A stretch of 64,000 nt of DNA from Akkermansia muciniphila (GCA_945874145.1 CAMCFN010000010.1:1-64000); one strand, 5' to 3'. Positions 36,696 through 46,863 are shown, counted from the stretch's first letter. Notes: generated by a model from the letters alone, not told the origin. Translations and numbers: made by a program.

Positions 36696-37988
36696 ATGCA
36701 ATTCACTCAGCTACTCGCCGGCGGCTTGATCCTCGCCGCCAGCCTCAGCGCGTTTGCCCAGCGGCCCAACACCACGAACTACGACGAAAGCAAAGTCGGC
36801 AACCTCCCATTGCCCGACCCGCTGACCTGTGCGGATGGCTCCAAGGTCACGGACGCGAAGACGTGGCAGACAAAGCGACGCGCGGAGGTCTTCGGCCTGT
36901 TTCAGACGCATGTGTATGGCCGCAGCCCCGCGAAGCCGGCGAACCTAGTCTTTGAAGTCACCAAGACCGAGCCCAAGGCGCTCGGCGGCACAGCCACGCG
37001 CAAGGAGATCGCCATTTATCTCACGGGCAAGAAAGACGGCCCGCGTCTGGACCTGTTGGTGTTTGTGCCGAATGGCGTGAAAGGGCCAGTGCCCGCCTTC
37101 CTCGGCTGCAATTTCAACGGCAACCACGCCGTCCACGCCGACCCAACCATCACGTTGAATCCGCGCTGGATGCGCAACAGCCAGGACAAGCAGGGCGTCG
37201 TGAACAACCGCGCCACCGAGGCGTCGCGCGGTTCCGAGGCCAGCCGCTGGCAGGTGGAGATGGTCATCGCCAAGGGCTACGCGCTCGCCACCTACTACTA
37301 CGGCGACGTGGAGCCGGACCACGCCGAGGGCTGGAAGGACGGCCTGCGCGCCGCGATGTCGAAGGGCGGGGCGAGCACGCAGTTCGCACCCGATGCGTGG
37401 GGCGCGATTGGCGCGTGGGCGTGGGGCCTGAGCCGCGGGCTGGACTATTTGGAGAAGGACAAGGCGATTGACGCGAAGAAGGTGGCGGTAATCGGGCACT
37501 CGCGGCTGGGCAAGACTTCGCTCTGGGCGGGTGCGAGCGATGAACGGTTTGGCATGGTGATTTCCAACAACTCGGGCGAAGGCGGCGCGTCCATCTCGCG
37601 GCGCGACTTCGGCGAGACCATCGCGGTGCTGAACAAGAATTTTCCGCACTGGTTTTGCGGCAACTACAAGCAATACACCGGTCACCCGGAGAACCTCCCC
37701 GTGGACATGCACGAGCTGGCCGCACTGGCCGCACCGCGCCCACTCTATATCGCCAGCGCGCAGGAGGACACTTGGGCGGACCCGAAAGGGGAGTTCCTGG
37801 CGGGCAAGCTGGCCGAGCCAGTGTATGCGCTCTTCGGGAAGAAAGGCACCGGGGTCGCGGAATGGCCGGCGGTGAACCAGCCGGTGGGAGAGTCCATCGG
37901 CTACCACGTCCGGAGTGGCAAGCACGACGTGACCGCCTATGATTGGGAGCAATACCTCCGCTTCGCCGACAAACACTTCAAGCGGTAG
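36696..37988 (+). CDS. CE15-like glucuronoyl esterase / acetylxylan esterase family protein (secreted)
   Basis: Signal peptide; KKVAVIGHSRLGKTSLWAGASDERFGMVISNNSGEGGASISRRDFGE; NFPHWFCGNYKQYTG. Confidence 0.8.
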   Translation: MQFTQLLAGGLILAASLSAFAQRPNTTNYDESKVGNLPLPDPLTCADGSKVTDAKTWQTKRRAEVFGLFQTHVYGRSPAKPANLVFEVTKTEPKALGGTATRKEIAIYLTGKKDGPRLDLLVFVPNGVKGPVPAFLGCNFNGNHAVHADPTITLNPRWMRNSQDKQGVVNNRATEASRGSEASRWQVEMVIAKGYALATYYYGDVEPDHAEGWKDGLRAAMSKGGASTQFAPDAWGAIGAWAWGLSRGLDYLEKDKAIDAKKVAVIGHSRLGKTSLWAGASDERFGMVISNNSGEGGASISRRDFGETIAVLNKNFPHWFCGNYKQYTGHPENLPVDMHELAALAAPRPLYIASAQEDTWADPKGEFLAGKLAEPVYALFGKKGTGVAEWPAVNQPVGESIGYHVRSGKHDVTAYDWEQYLRFADKHFKR

Positions 37989-38006
37989 CCGCCGCGCGCC
38001 ACGCCG

Positions 38007-38423
38007 TCAGGCGCAACCGCAGCCGTGGTCAGAGCAGCAACTGCCGTCGTTCATGTCCTCGACGGTCGGCACGCGGCCGAGTTCGAAAGTCTTCTGAACG
38101 TGCTTGAGGATGGAATCCTGCATCCGGGAAACTTCCTGCTGCGCGGTCATGAACTCGGTGGCGACGGGGTTGCCCATGAAGCTGTCGCGCAAGGCCTCGA
38201 AGCGGCCGATCTCCTCCTCGGAGATTTGCACGCCGTGCTGCTGCTTCTGCTGGAGTAGCGCACCGGAGTCATTGAGCATCTGGTATTCATACTTCGCCTT
38301 CTCATCGACCATGAAGGCGTCAATGCGCCGGCGGAGGTCGGTGAAGTCGGGGCGGTCTAGGATAGACTGGCACAGCTCGCGAATTTTCGCGTCCAGAACA
38401 GGGCTTTCAACGGCGGTTTGCAT
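38007..38423 (-). CDS. YlbF/YmcA (RicF/RicA)-family protein with Cys-rich C-terminus
   Basis: Helical YlbF-like domain ending DMNDGSCCSDHGCGCA; internal ATG of listed ORF. Confidence 0.65.
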   Translation of the reverse strand: MQTAVESPVLDAKIRELCQSILDRPDFTDLRRRIDAFMVDEKAKYEYQMLNDSGALLQQKQQHGVQISEEEIGRFEALRDSFMGNPVATEFMTAQQEVSRMQDSILKHVQKTFELGRVPTVEDMNDGSCCSDHGCGCA

Positions 38424-38543
38424 AGCTTGATGGTTTGGCCCGCGACGCTCACGACGCAACGGACGCGGCAAAAGGTAGCAGTGGAAAAGAAGTGGGCGAG
38501 AATTCTTTTCCGAGCCGATTGACTGCCGCAAAGACACCGGGCC

Positions 38544-38645
38544 GAGGCGCGGCGTTTACGCCGCTTCGCCATCCGAACCTCCACCGCCCTTCGTTTCGTC
38601 CTTGTCTGCTAAAACGTTCGAGCGGCCTGAAGGCCGTGCCCCGGG
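38544..38645. repeat. REP-pair-like dispersed element, copy B
   Basis: GAGGCGCGGCGTTTACGCCGCTTCG (38544-38568) ... ACGTTCGAGCGGCCTGAAGGCCGTGCCCCGGG (38614-38645); same architecture as 23479-23590. Confidence 0.75.
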
Positions 38646-38720
38646 TCAAAACGCACCCTCGCGACTGAGGGCGTTTTCTTGCCCGTTGACGACGGGGCTG
38701 GGACGGGTGTTACTCAGCCC

Positions 38721-39095
38721 ATGCACTGGTTACCGACCTGTCTTCTCGCCAGCCTGCTCGGCGTCGGCTGCACCACTGCGCCGGACGCTCGCAAAGCCAC
38801 GCCACCAAAGAAAGGGGATCCGAAGACCGGCAAGACCGCCCCGCCCGCCGCCCCGGAGATCTCCCCCGTGAACGCCTTGTCCGGCCGGGTGATGCTGGTG
38901 AATGGCCCGCTCAAATACATCGTGGCGGAAGGCACGCTCGGCCGGTTGCCGGCGGCGGAGCAGATGCTCCATGCCTATCGCGACGGCCAGCGGGTGGGCG
39001 AAGTCCGCGTGTCTCAGCAGGCGCGCGGTGCCAATTTCACGGCGGACATCGTGCAAGGCGAGCTGCGCGTCGGTGACACTTTGCGCAGCGACTAA
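38721..39095 (+). CDS. Putative lipoprotein, unknown function
   Basis: MHWLPTCLLASLLGVGCTTAP lipobox; GRVMLVNGPLKYIVAEGTLGRLPAAEQMLHAYRDGQRVGEVRVS. Confidence 0.7.
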   Translation: MHWLPTCLLASLLGVGCTTAPDARKATPPKKGDPKTGKTAPPAAPEISPVNALSGRVMLVNGPLKYIVAEGTLGRLPAAEQMLHAYRDGQRVGEVRVSQQARGANFTADIVQGELRVGDTLRSD

Positions 39096-39115
39096 CCCCG
39101 CGCATCCCGGGCGGT

Positions 39116-40144
39116 TCAAAGGTGTTCGCCGGCCAGCAGATCGCCTTCCTTGAGCACCAGGGGAAACGGCTCCAGCGGCATCGGCCGGTCATGGCCAAGG
39201 AACTCCTCGCAGACGCGGAAAAAATCATCGCGTGTGCCGACGCGGCGGATTTGGTGGAGAAACAACCCGTCGGCATCCACGCCGAGGCCGACGTAGTTCA
39301 AATACTTCTTCATCTTCTGCACCTGCGAAAACTCGCCAATCCCCGGGCTGCAAACGGCCTCGTAGAGCGCGCGGATGTAGCCCAGCACATCCACGCCACG
39401 CGGCAGAAAGAGCGGCTCGCCCGCCAAGTGCTGGCGGATCTGGGTGAAGAGCCAGGGGTTCCGGATCGCGCCCCGGCCAATCATCAGCCCGCGCGCGCCA
39501 GTGAACCGCAGCACTTCGGCGGCTTTTCCGGCGGAATGCACGTTGCCATTGGCCATCACGGGACAGGGCAGGTGCGTCACCGCGCGGGCGATGAAGTCAT
39601 AATGCACCTCGCTGCGATACATCTCCTTGACCGTGCGGGCGTGGACGGTGAGCAGGTCCAGCGAGTGCCGCGCGAAGATGGGCAGCAACTCGTCGAACAC
39701 GCGCGGATCGTCGAAGCCGATGCGGGTCTTGACCGTGAAGGGAATCGTCACCGCCTGTCGGAGCGCGCCCAAGATGGCGTCCACGCGCTTCGGCTCGCGC
39801 AGCAGGCCGCCACCGGCGCACTTGCGATAAACCACTGGTGCCGGGCAGCCGAGGTTCAAATCCACCGCGGCGATGGGCAGCGTTTGCAGAAATTTCGCCG
39901 TGCGGACGAGCGCGGGGATGTCGTTGCCAATCATCTGCGCCACGATGGGGCGGCCGGTGACGTTGGCGGTGATGGACTGGACGATCCACTTCTCCGGCGT
40001 CGAGACCGCGTGAACGCGCAGATACTCGGTCCAATACACATCCGGCCCACCGTAGCGGGCCATCAACGTCATGAACGCGAGGTCGGTCACGTCTTGCATC
40101 GGCGCGAGCGCGAGCAGCGGTCCGGCGATGGGGAAAACGTTCAT
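39116..40144 (-). CDS. dus: tRNA-dihydrouridine synthase family protein
   Basis: PLLALAPMQDVTDLAFMTLMARYGGPDVYWTEYLRV; AVDLNLGCPAPVVYRKCAGGGLL; TVHARTVKEMY; GARGLMIGRGAIRNPWLF. Confidence 0.93.
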   Translation of the reverse strand: MNVFPIAGPLLALAPMQDVTDLAFMTLMARYGGPDVYWTEYLRVHAVSTPEKWIVQSITANVTGRPIVAQMIGNDIPALVRTAKFLQTLPIAAVDLNLGCPAPVVYRKCAGGGLLREPKRVDAILGALRQAVTIPFTVKTRIGFDDPRVFDELLPIFARHSLDLLTVHARTVKEMYRSEVHYDFIARAVTHLPCPVMANGNVHSAGKAAEVLRFTGARGLMIGRGAIRNPWLFTQIRQHLAGEPLFLPRGVDVLGYIRALYEAVCSPGIGEFSQVQKMKKYLNYVGLGVDADGLFLHQIRRVGTRDDFFRVCEEFLGHDRPMPLEPFPLVLKEGDLLAGEHL

Positions 40145-40199
40145 GACCACGAAAGTCCAGGCAGTGCCGGGGACGAAGGGAACGAATACGGCGGCCCAA

Positions 40200-41333
40200 T
40201 CACGCCGCACGCGCCATGCGGCGACGCGTCCACCAGCCGTTGAACTGGTCAAGCACCACGGCGAGAATCACCGCGGCACCGATGATGATGCGGCTGTAAT
40301 TCTGGTCGATGCCGAGGATGACGATGCCGTTGTCGATCATCTTAATAATGAGCGCACCCAAGAGCGCGCCCAGCGCGGAGCCCCGGCCGCCGGAGAGGCT
40401 GGCCCCGCCCACCACCGCCGCTGCGATGACGTCGAGCTCGTAACCCTGACCGTCGCCGCTGGTCGCGCTACCGTAGTAGCCGATGGCCAGCAGGGCCGCA
40501 ACGCCCGCAGCGAGGCCGGAGTAGATGAACACCTTGAGCTTCACCAACTGCACGCGGATACCGCTGAACTGGGCGGCCAGCTCGTTGCCGCCCACGGCAT
40601 AAGCCTGTCGACCCGCGGCGAGGAAAGTAAGATAGAACGTGCCGCCAATCGTCACAGCCAGCAGCACGCCAAGCGGCACGAGGCTCAGACCATCCCCAGT
40701 TTCCCAGCGAATCATGTAGCGAAACGCTTCCGGAAAATCCCCAACCGACTGCCCGCCGGTCATGACAAACGCCTCGCCCCGGAAGATGGCCATCGTCCCC
40801 AGCGTGATGATGAAGGGATGCACTTTGAGTGCCGTCACCATCACGCCGTTGAGCACGCCGCACAGCGTCCCGACCGCCAGACAGGCCGTGATGCCGAGCA
40901 TCAGCGCCTCATGCGGCGGCGCACTGGTCAGGGCCCCGCCGGGACCAAACGCCCGGAAAACCATCGCGCCCACCACCGACGCCAAGGCGTAGATCGCGCC
41001 CACGCTCAAATCAATTTGCCCGGCGATGATCACCAGCGTCGCCCCCACCGCCATGATGCCGATGAAGCTCGTGTCCTTGGCCAGTTGGGTGAGGTTGGCC
41101 GCGTTGAGAAACTTGTTTTTCTCCTCGAAGACCGGCACCCGCTCACCCTTCTCCAAGGTGAAGACCCGCTCGCGTTCGCCTTGGGCGTTGACCTGAAGCT
41201 TGGGCACTTTGACCGTGCCGCCCAGCAGCGTCAGCACGGCTCCGAGCAGCAAGATGACGAGGAGCAGCCCTCCCTCCTGCATTCCAAAGATCGCCGAGCG
41301 GGCGCGAACAGTGATGCGTTTGGCAGTTTCCAT
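40200..41333 (-). CDS. Sugar-type (RbsC-like) ABC transporter permease
   Basis: IIAGQIDLSVGAIYALASVVGAM; VIAAAVVGGASLSGGRGSALGALLGALIIKMIDNGIVILGID. Confidence 0.9.
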   Translation of the reverse strand: METAKRITVRARSAIFGMQEGGLLLVILLLGAVLTLLGGTVKVPKLQVNAQGERERVFTLEKGERVPVFEEKNKFLNAANLTQLAKDTSFIGIMAVGATLVIIAGQIDLSVGAIYALASVVGAMVFRAFGPGGALTSAPPHEALMLGITACLAVGTLCGVLNGVMVTALKVHPFIITLGTMAIFRGEAFVMTGGQSVGDFPEAFRYMIRWETGDGLSLVPLGVLLAVTIGGTFYLTFLAAGRQAYAVGGNELAAQFSGIRVQLVKLKVFIYSGLAAGVAALLAIGYYGSATSGDGQGYELDVIAAAVVGGASLSGGRGSALGALLGALIIKMIDNGIVILGIDQNYSRIIIGAAVILAVVLDQFNGWWTRRRMARAA

Positions 41334-41534
41334 GATGCGGCGCAGGCTAACAGACGGTGCACCGTTCGCAACCTTGCAGGTTAGAGCTCGCCCGCCAACC
41401 AGGAGTCCAGCCTTTACCAACTCCCTGAATCCCGGCGGGATGACGCCCGTGCTGACGTTGCGTTTTTCGAAATCTGACCGCAGTGTTCAGTCAGTCCAAA
41501 ACTGACCTATCGCGCGTCGCCCAGCTTTCGCCGC

Positions 41535-44500
41535 ATGAACTCACTTGCCACTCGCCACCGGCTTCATCCGTTCGCACCCGCGCTGCTCGGATTGCTACTG
41601 GCCACGCGCCTGACCGCCGCTCCGGCCCCCGCTCCCAAGCTCACGCCGCAGCAGACAGACTTCTTCGAGAAGAAAATCCGCCCTGTCCTCGTGAAGGAGT
41701 GTTACAAATGCCACTCGGCCGAGGGGGGACGCATCAAGGGCGGCCTGCGCGTGGACACCCGCGATGGCCTGCTCAAGGGTGGCGACTCCGGCCCGGCCAT
41801 CGTGCCCGGCAACCCCGACGCCAGCCCGCTCATCCGCGCCATCCGCTATCGCGACCGCAACCTCCAGATGCCGCCGGACGACAAGAAGCTTCCTGCGTCC
41901 CAAATCGCCGACCTCGAAACCTGGGTGCGCATGGGTGCTCCGGACCCTCGCGCCGATGCTCCGAACAAATACGGGGCCGCCCCCACCGACCCCAAACAGC
42001 ACTGGAGCTTCCAACCCGTCTTCAAACCCATCGTCCCTGACTTCCGGAAGGACTGGGTGGCCCTGGCCCGCAACGCAATTGACCATTACGTCTTCGCCAC
42101 GCTGGAGGCCAAGCAGCTCGCCCCTTCGCCGCGCGCCGACAAGCTTACCCTCATCCGCCGGGCGACCTTCAACCTCACCGGGCTGCCGCCCGCGCTTCAG
42201 GAAGTGGATGACTTCCTCGCGGACAACTCCCAGAAAGCCTTCGAGAAGGTCATTGATCGCCTCCTCGCCTCGCCCCGCTATGGCGAACGCTGGGGCCGCC
42301 ACTGGCTTGATGTGGCGCGCTACGGCGACACCACTGGCCGGCGCAACAACAACCGCGGCGAAACCCGCTACCTCCACTCGCACACTTACCGCGACTGGGT
42401 CATCAAATCCCTCAACGACGACCGCCCCTTCGATCAGTTCGCAAAACTTCAAATCGCCGCGGACCGACTGGTCGAGGACGCGGAGTCCAAAGTCCAAAGT
42501 CCAAATCCCAAGGCCGACGGTGCCCAGGAGAGGGTGCCCACCGCTCCACCGTCGCGCAGCGACCTCGCCGCGCTCGGCTTCATCACCCTTGGCCCCCGGC
42601 TGAACAACAACGCCGACGACTTGATTGATGACCGGATCGACGTGGTGGCCAAGGGCTTCCTGGCGCTCTCCGTCACTTGCGCGCGCTGTCACGACCACAA
42701 GTTCGACCCCATTCCCACGAAGGATTACTACGCGCTGCATGGGGTCTTCGCCAGTGTCTCCGAGCCCCGCGAAGGCGTTGAGCTGCCATCGTCCAAGGAC
42801 ACCCCGGCCTTCAAGGAATTCCAGAAGGCGCTTGCCGAGGCGGAAGACGCGCTGAAGAAATTTGAGGACGGCCTGCGCGCGCGGGCCCGGGGGGAGCTGG
42901 TGGGCCGCATCAGCGATTACCTCAAGGCGCTCTATGATTTCAGCAACCCCACCAACACGGTGTCGCTGAACCAGTTCATGCAGCGGCGCAATCTGCTGCC
43001 GGCCGTCGCCGCCGGCTGGAAGGATGCGCTCGACAAGGCGAAGACCGAGCCGCATCCCGTGCTTTCCGTCTGGCACGACTTTGCCGCGTTGCCGCCGACC
43101 AATTTTCTGCGCGCCGCAACTCCCGTCGCCCTCCGGCTCCGCGCCCCCGGCGGCACGAACCGGCCCGTCAACCCGATCGTCGCCCGCGCGCTCAGCTCGC
43201 CACCGGGCTCCATCTCCGTGGTGGCCACGAACCTGGCGCGCCTCTTCAACGATGCCAACACGCGCTGGTTCCAAACCGTGAGCCTGTATGAGTCCCGCAA
43301 GCGTTCCAGCTCCACCAACCTCCCGACCGCGCCCACCGGCCTTTCCGATCCCGCACAGGAGGAAATTCGCCGCGTCATCTACGATCCCGCATCGCCGGCC
43401 TACCTCTTCACCGAGGACAAGGTCGAGGCTTCGCTCCGCCGCCTGCGCGAGATGGGCAACGTGCGCGATCAGCAGCAACGCCTCGTCCGCGTGGTGGATG
43501 ACATTCGCACTTCGCATCCCGGTGCCCCGCCGCGCGCGGTGGTGATCTATGACTCGCCCCAGCCGCGCGACAGCTACGTCTTCATCAAGGGCAATCGCGG
43601 CAGCCGCGGCCCGAACGTGCCGCGCCAGTTTCTGGAAATTCTCTCCGGCGAGGATCGCCAGCCCTTCCGCGACGGCAGCGGCCGACTAGAACTGGCGAAT
43701 CACATCGCCTCGCCCGACAACCCGCTTACCGCCCGCGTGATGGCGAACCGCGTCTGGCTCCACCAGTTCGGCGAGGGCATCGTGCGCACGGCAAACGATT
43801 TTGGCCTGCGCGCGGAGTCACCCACGCACCCGGAGCTGCTCGATTATCTGGCGTGGTCGTTCATGGAAAACGGCTGGTCGGTCAAGAAGCTCCAGAAGCT
43901 CATCATGCTCTCGCACACTTGGCAGCAAAGCAGCGAGGACATCCCGCGCCATTCGCAGGTGGACCCGGAAAACCGCTGGCTGTGGCAGCAAAACCGGCGG
44001 CGGCTGGAATTCGAGGCCCTGCGCGACACGATCCTGCACATCGGCGGCAAACTGGACTTCACCATGGGCGGCCCGGGCGAACGGCTGGATCGCGAACCGT
44101 ATTCCGACCGCCGCAGTGTTTACGGGCTCGTGGATCGGGCCAGCCTGCCCGGCATGTTTCCGGTCTTCGACTTCGCCAATCCCGACATCAGCACCGGCCA
44201 GCGGAACACCACCGTCGTCCCCCAGCAGGCGCTCTTCATGATGAACAGCCCGCTCGTGGTGGAGCAGGCCATCAACACGGTGCAGCGCGGCGACCTCAAG
44301 GTGCTGCCCAACGACTTTGAACGGGTCAAGATGCTCTACCGCCTCATCTACTCCCGCCCGCCCACGGACACCGAGCTCAAGCTCGCGCTCAACTATCTGG
44401 TCAGCGAGATGACCGCGCCGCGCGGCCCGCTGCCGGGACAGCCCCCGTGGGAGTATGGCGTGGGCAGCCTGGACAACCGCACCGGCCGGGTCGCGGCCTT

Positions 44501-45050
44501 CTGGCCGCTGCTCTACAACTCGCAGTCGCGCTTCTATCAGGGCGCAGCCCACCTGCCGGATTCACGCTCCGGCAATCTGCACCTCTCCGCAGGCGGTGGT
44601 CACCCTGGCCTCATGCTCACCCAGTCCATCATCCGTCGCTGGACGGCCTTGGATGACATGCTGGTGAGCATCGAGAGTTCACTGGCGCACACCGGCACCG
44701 GCACCACCGACGGCGTGACCGGCCACATCATTTACAGCGGAGCGGGCAACCTGATGCGTGGCGTGGCGCTCAAGAACGTAGTCGCCTTCAACATCCCGCG
44801 CCTGCGCGTCACGGCGGGGGAGACCATCGACTTCGTGGTCGATTGCCGCGCGGGCTCGCAGGGCGACACGTTCACCTGGGCCCCCATCATCAAGCAGCTT
44901 GACCCCGCGCAGAATCCGCCCGCCCCCACCGGCAAGCAATGGAACGCCCGCCAGGAATTTGGCCCGCCCTCCAGCGCACGCCGACTCTACCCATGGGAAA
45001 AACTCGCGCAGGTACTGCTGGAGACGAACGAACTGACGTTCGTGAACTAA
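41535..45050 (+). CDS. PSD1 / planctomycete cytochrome C-domain protein (DUF1549 + DUF1553)
   Basis: IRPVLVKECYKCHSAEGGRIKGGLRVDTRDGLLKGG CxxCH-type; RWGRHWLDVARYGD; LTARVMANRVWLHQFGEGIVRTANDFGLRAESPTHPELLDYLAWSF. Confidence 0.92.
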   Translation: MNSLATRHRLHPFAPALLGLLLATRLTAAPAPAPKLTPQQTDFFEKKIRPVLVKECYKCHSAEGGRIKGGLRVDTRDGLLKGGDSGPAIVPGNPDASPLIRAIRYRDRNLQMPPDDKKLPASQIADLETWVRMGAPDPRADAPNKYGAAPTDPKQHWSFQPVFKPIVPDFRKDWVALARNAIDHYVFATLEAKQLAPSPRADKLTLIRRATFNLTGLPPALQEVDDFLADNSQKAFEKVIDRLLASPRYGERWGRHWLDVARYGDTTGRRNNNRGETRYLHSHTYRDWVIKSLNDDRPFDQFAKLQIAADRLVEDAESKVQSPNPKADGAQERVPTAPPSRSDLAALGFITLGPRLNNNADDLIDDRIDVVAKGFLALSVTCARCHDHKFDPIPTKDYYALHGVFASVSEPREGVELPSSKDTPAFKEFQKALAEAEDALKKFEDGLRARARGELVGRISDYLKALYDFSNPTNTVSLNQFMQRRNLLPAVAAGWKDALDKAKTEPHPVLSVWHDFAALPPTNFLRAATPVALRLRAPGGTNRPVNPIVARALSSPPGSISVVATNLARLFNDANTRWFQTVSLYESRKRSSSTNLPTAPTGLSDPAQEEIRRVIYDPASPAYLFTEDKVEASLRRLREMGNVRDQQQRLVRVVDDIRTSHPGAPPRAVVIYDSPQPRDSYVFIKGNRGSRGPNVPRQFLEILSGEDRQPFRDGSGRLELANHIASPDNPLTARVMANRVWLHQFGEGIVRTANDFGLRAESPTHPELLDYLAWSFMENGWSVKKLQKLIMLSHTWQQSSEDIPRHSQVDPENRWLWQQNRRRLEFEALRDTILHIGGKLDFTMGGPGERLDREPYSDRRSVYGLVDRASLPGMFPVFDFANPDISTGQRNTTVVPQQALFMMNSPLVVEQAINTVQRGDLKVLPNDFERVKMLYRLIYSRPPTDTELKLALNYLVSEMTAPRGPLPGQPPWEYGVGSLDNRTGRVAAFWPLLYNSQSRFYQGAAHLPDSRSGNLHLSAGGGHPGLMLTQSIIRRWTALDDMLVSIESSLAHTGTGTTDGVTGHIIYSGAGNLMRGVALKNVVAFNIPRLRVTAGETIDFVVDCRAGSQGDTFTWAPIIKQLDPAQNPPAPTGKQWNARQEFGPPSSARRLYPWEKLAQVLLETNELTFVN
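42484..42506 (+). repeat. 7-bp tandem repeat (agtccaa)n inside the PSD1 CDS
   Basis: agtccaaagtccaaagtccaaat, translated as ESKVQSPNPK. Confidence 0.7.
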
Positions 45051-45183
45051 GCGGACGACGGAAAGGGGAGAGAAATCCTGAGGGGCAAACCCTAAACGAA
45101 GGTTCCTCGCCTGAACCTACAGATTCGTGCTTGGTCGGGTAACACCCCATAGCCACCGCCAAGGCGTGCGGACAGTTTGCGAG

Positions 45184-45226
45184 GCGAAACGGAACGATTT
45201 TCCAATGTGGAAATCTAACCGTTTCG
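45184..45226. repeat. Imperfect hairpin upstream of the metal-efflux block
   Basis: gcgaaacggaacgattttcca ... tggaaatctaaccgtttcg. Confidence 0.45.
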
Positions 45227-45474
45227 ATTAACCACCGACCGACCAACCGAACTGGAAGCCAAACTTCATGATAACTAGCAACCACATCCAGGCCGGCCTC
45301 AGTCTCAGCCGTAGTCATCTGTGCCTGAGCGGCTGTCACAGTCCTCAGCCCGACAAGTAGGGATGCCTCGGAACGTATGCTGGCTATTGTCATGCCCGGT
45401 GCAAGGAATGGTGAACCTATCGCAACCATCGTGAGGCGGGTTCCGGTCGCTGGGTGCATTAAGGAACCAGAAAG

Positions 45475-46863
45475 ATGAGTTCGCCGCCTCGAAGTCCTCG
45501 ATGGTCGCTGTGGGCCTCCGCAGGCGTCGCCGTGCTGCTCCTCGCTGGCTGCGTGGGCGTGCCGACTCCGAGCGAGAAGTCCGCCCGGCAGCAACTAGAA
45601 ACCGTAGCCATCTCGTATCGGCCCGGCGACGCCCGGCCCCCGCTGCCCGTCTTGAAGGCCGACTCGCCCCTGAGCGATTTTCTGACGCAAGCGATGCTGA
45701 CCCAGCCGCAAGTCGAGGCGGCTTACTACGACTTGGCGGCCTCGGTGCGGCGCATCACGGTCGAGCGATCGCTGCCGGACCCGCGCCTGACTTTCTCCGC
45801 GGACATTCAAGACGTAGTGATGGGGCTTCTGCCGGGCCTGATGATGGACTTCCCCGGCCCCGGCAAGCTGCGCGCCGCCGCGAACGTCGCCGCCGCCGAG
45901 AGCGACGTGAAGTATTTCGCCTTCGAGTCCGCCGTGCTGCGGACGGCCTTCAACCTCAAGAAGCCCTACTACCAGCTTCACTTCCTCGACGCCAAAATCG
46001 TCGTCAACCAGGAGATGCTGCGGCTGCTGGCCGACGTGGAGAAGCTCTCCCGTGCGCGCAACGCGGTCGGCGCGGTCACATTGCAGGACGCGTTGCGGGC
46101 GCAGATCGAGCAGGAGCGGCTCGCCAACGAAATCGCCAACCTCCAGGACTCGCGCAACCCGTTGATAGCGCAGTTCAAGGGCGCGCTGGGCTTGAAAGCG
46201 GAGGACGCCGCGCCGCCAGTTCCCACTAAGCTGGAGACGACGCCGCTCGATTTGAAATCCGACCGGCTGCTCACCGACGCGCTCGCGCGCAACCCGCGCC
46301 TCAAGGCGATGGAAGCCGAAGTGCGCCGCGCCGATGCCTCCATCCGGCTGGCTTACAAGGCGCGCGTGCCGGACTTCTCCCTCGGCTTGGAGGTGGACGT
46401 GAAACCCAATCCGGTGATTTTCACGCCGCAAGCCGGCATGACGCTGCCGGTCTGGCGGGACAAGATTGGCGCTCAAATCGGCGCCGCGCAGGCAGACAAG
46501 CAGGCCGCCGCCGCGCGTTTCAGCGCCGATCAAATCATGGTGGCGGTGGAGTTCGCGGAGAAGTCCTTCATGTTTCGCGAAGCCACGCGCAACCTCGAAC
46601 TGCTCAACGACCGCCTCCTGCCCAAGGCGCGGCAATCACTCGACGTCGCGCGCTTCAGTTACGGCTCCGGCAAACTCGACTTCATCAACCTCCTGGACGC
46701 CCAACGCACGCTGCTCGAATTCCGACTGGCCGAGGTCGAGGCGCGCATTCAGCGCGAACTGGCGCTGGCCGAACTCTCGCTCGTCATTCTCGGAACTCCG
46801 CCCGCCGGCGCACCCATTCTTCCGACGCGCTCGCCCGTGACCAAACCCGGAGGCACGCCATGA
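45475..46863 (+). CDS. TolC-family outer membrane efflux protein (CusC/CzcC-like)
   Basis: Lipobox LLLAGCVG; MLTQPQVEAAYYDLAASVRRI...; LLDAQRTLLEFRLAEVEARIQRELALAEL. Confidence 0.85.
   Translation: MSSPPRSPRWSLWASAGVAVLLLAGCVGVPTPSEKSARQQLETVAISYRPGDARPPLPVLKADSPLSDFLTQAMLTQPQVEAAYYDLAASVRRITVERSLPDPRLTFSADIQDVVMGLLPGLMMDFPGPGKLRAAANVAAAESDVKYFAFESAVLRTAFNLKKPYYQLHFLDAKIVVNQEMLRLLADVEKLSRARNAVGAVTLQDALRAQIEQERLANEIANLQDSRNPLIAQFKGALGLKAEDAAPPVPTKLETTPLDLKSDRLLTDALARNPRLKAMEAEVRRADASIRLAYKARVPDFSLGLEVDVKPNPVIFTPQAGMTLPVWRDKIGAQIGAAQADKQAAAARFSADQIMVAVEFAEKSFMFREATRNLELLNDRLLPKARQSLDVARFSYGSGKLDFINLLDAQRTLLEFRLAEVEARIQRELALAELSLVILGTPPAGAPILPTRSPVTKPGGTP

Noticed and set aside
41595-43517. 640-aa minus-strand ORF opposite PSD1
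   Set aside because: Antisense to a clear DUF1549/DUF1553 protein; composition typical of a shadow frame.
44890-45594. 234-aa minus-strand ORF covering the gap between PSD1 and the TolC-like gene
   Set aside because: Overlaps both flanking + strand genes; no motif; likely chance.
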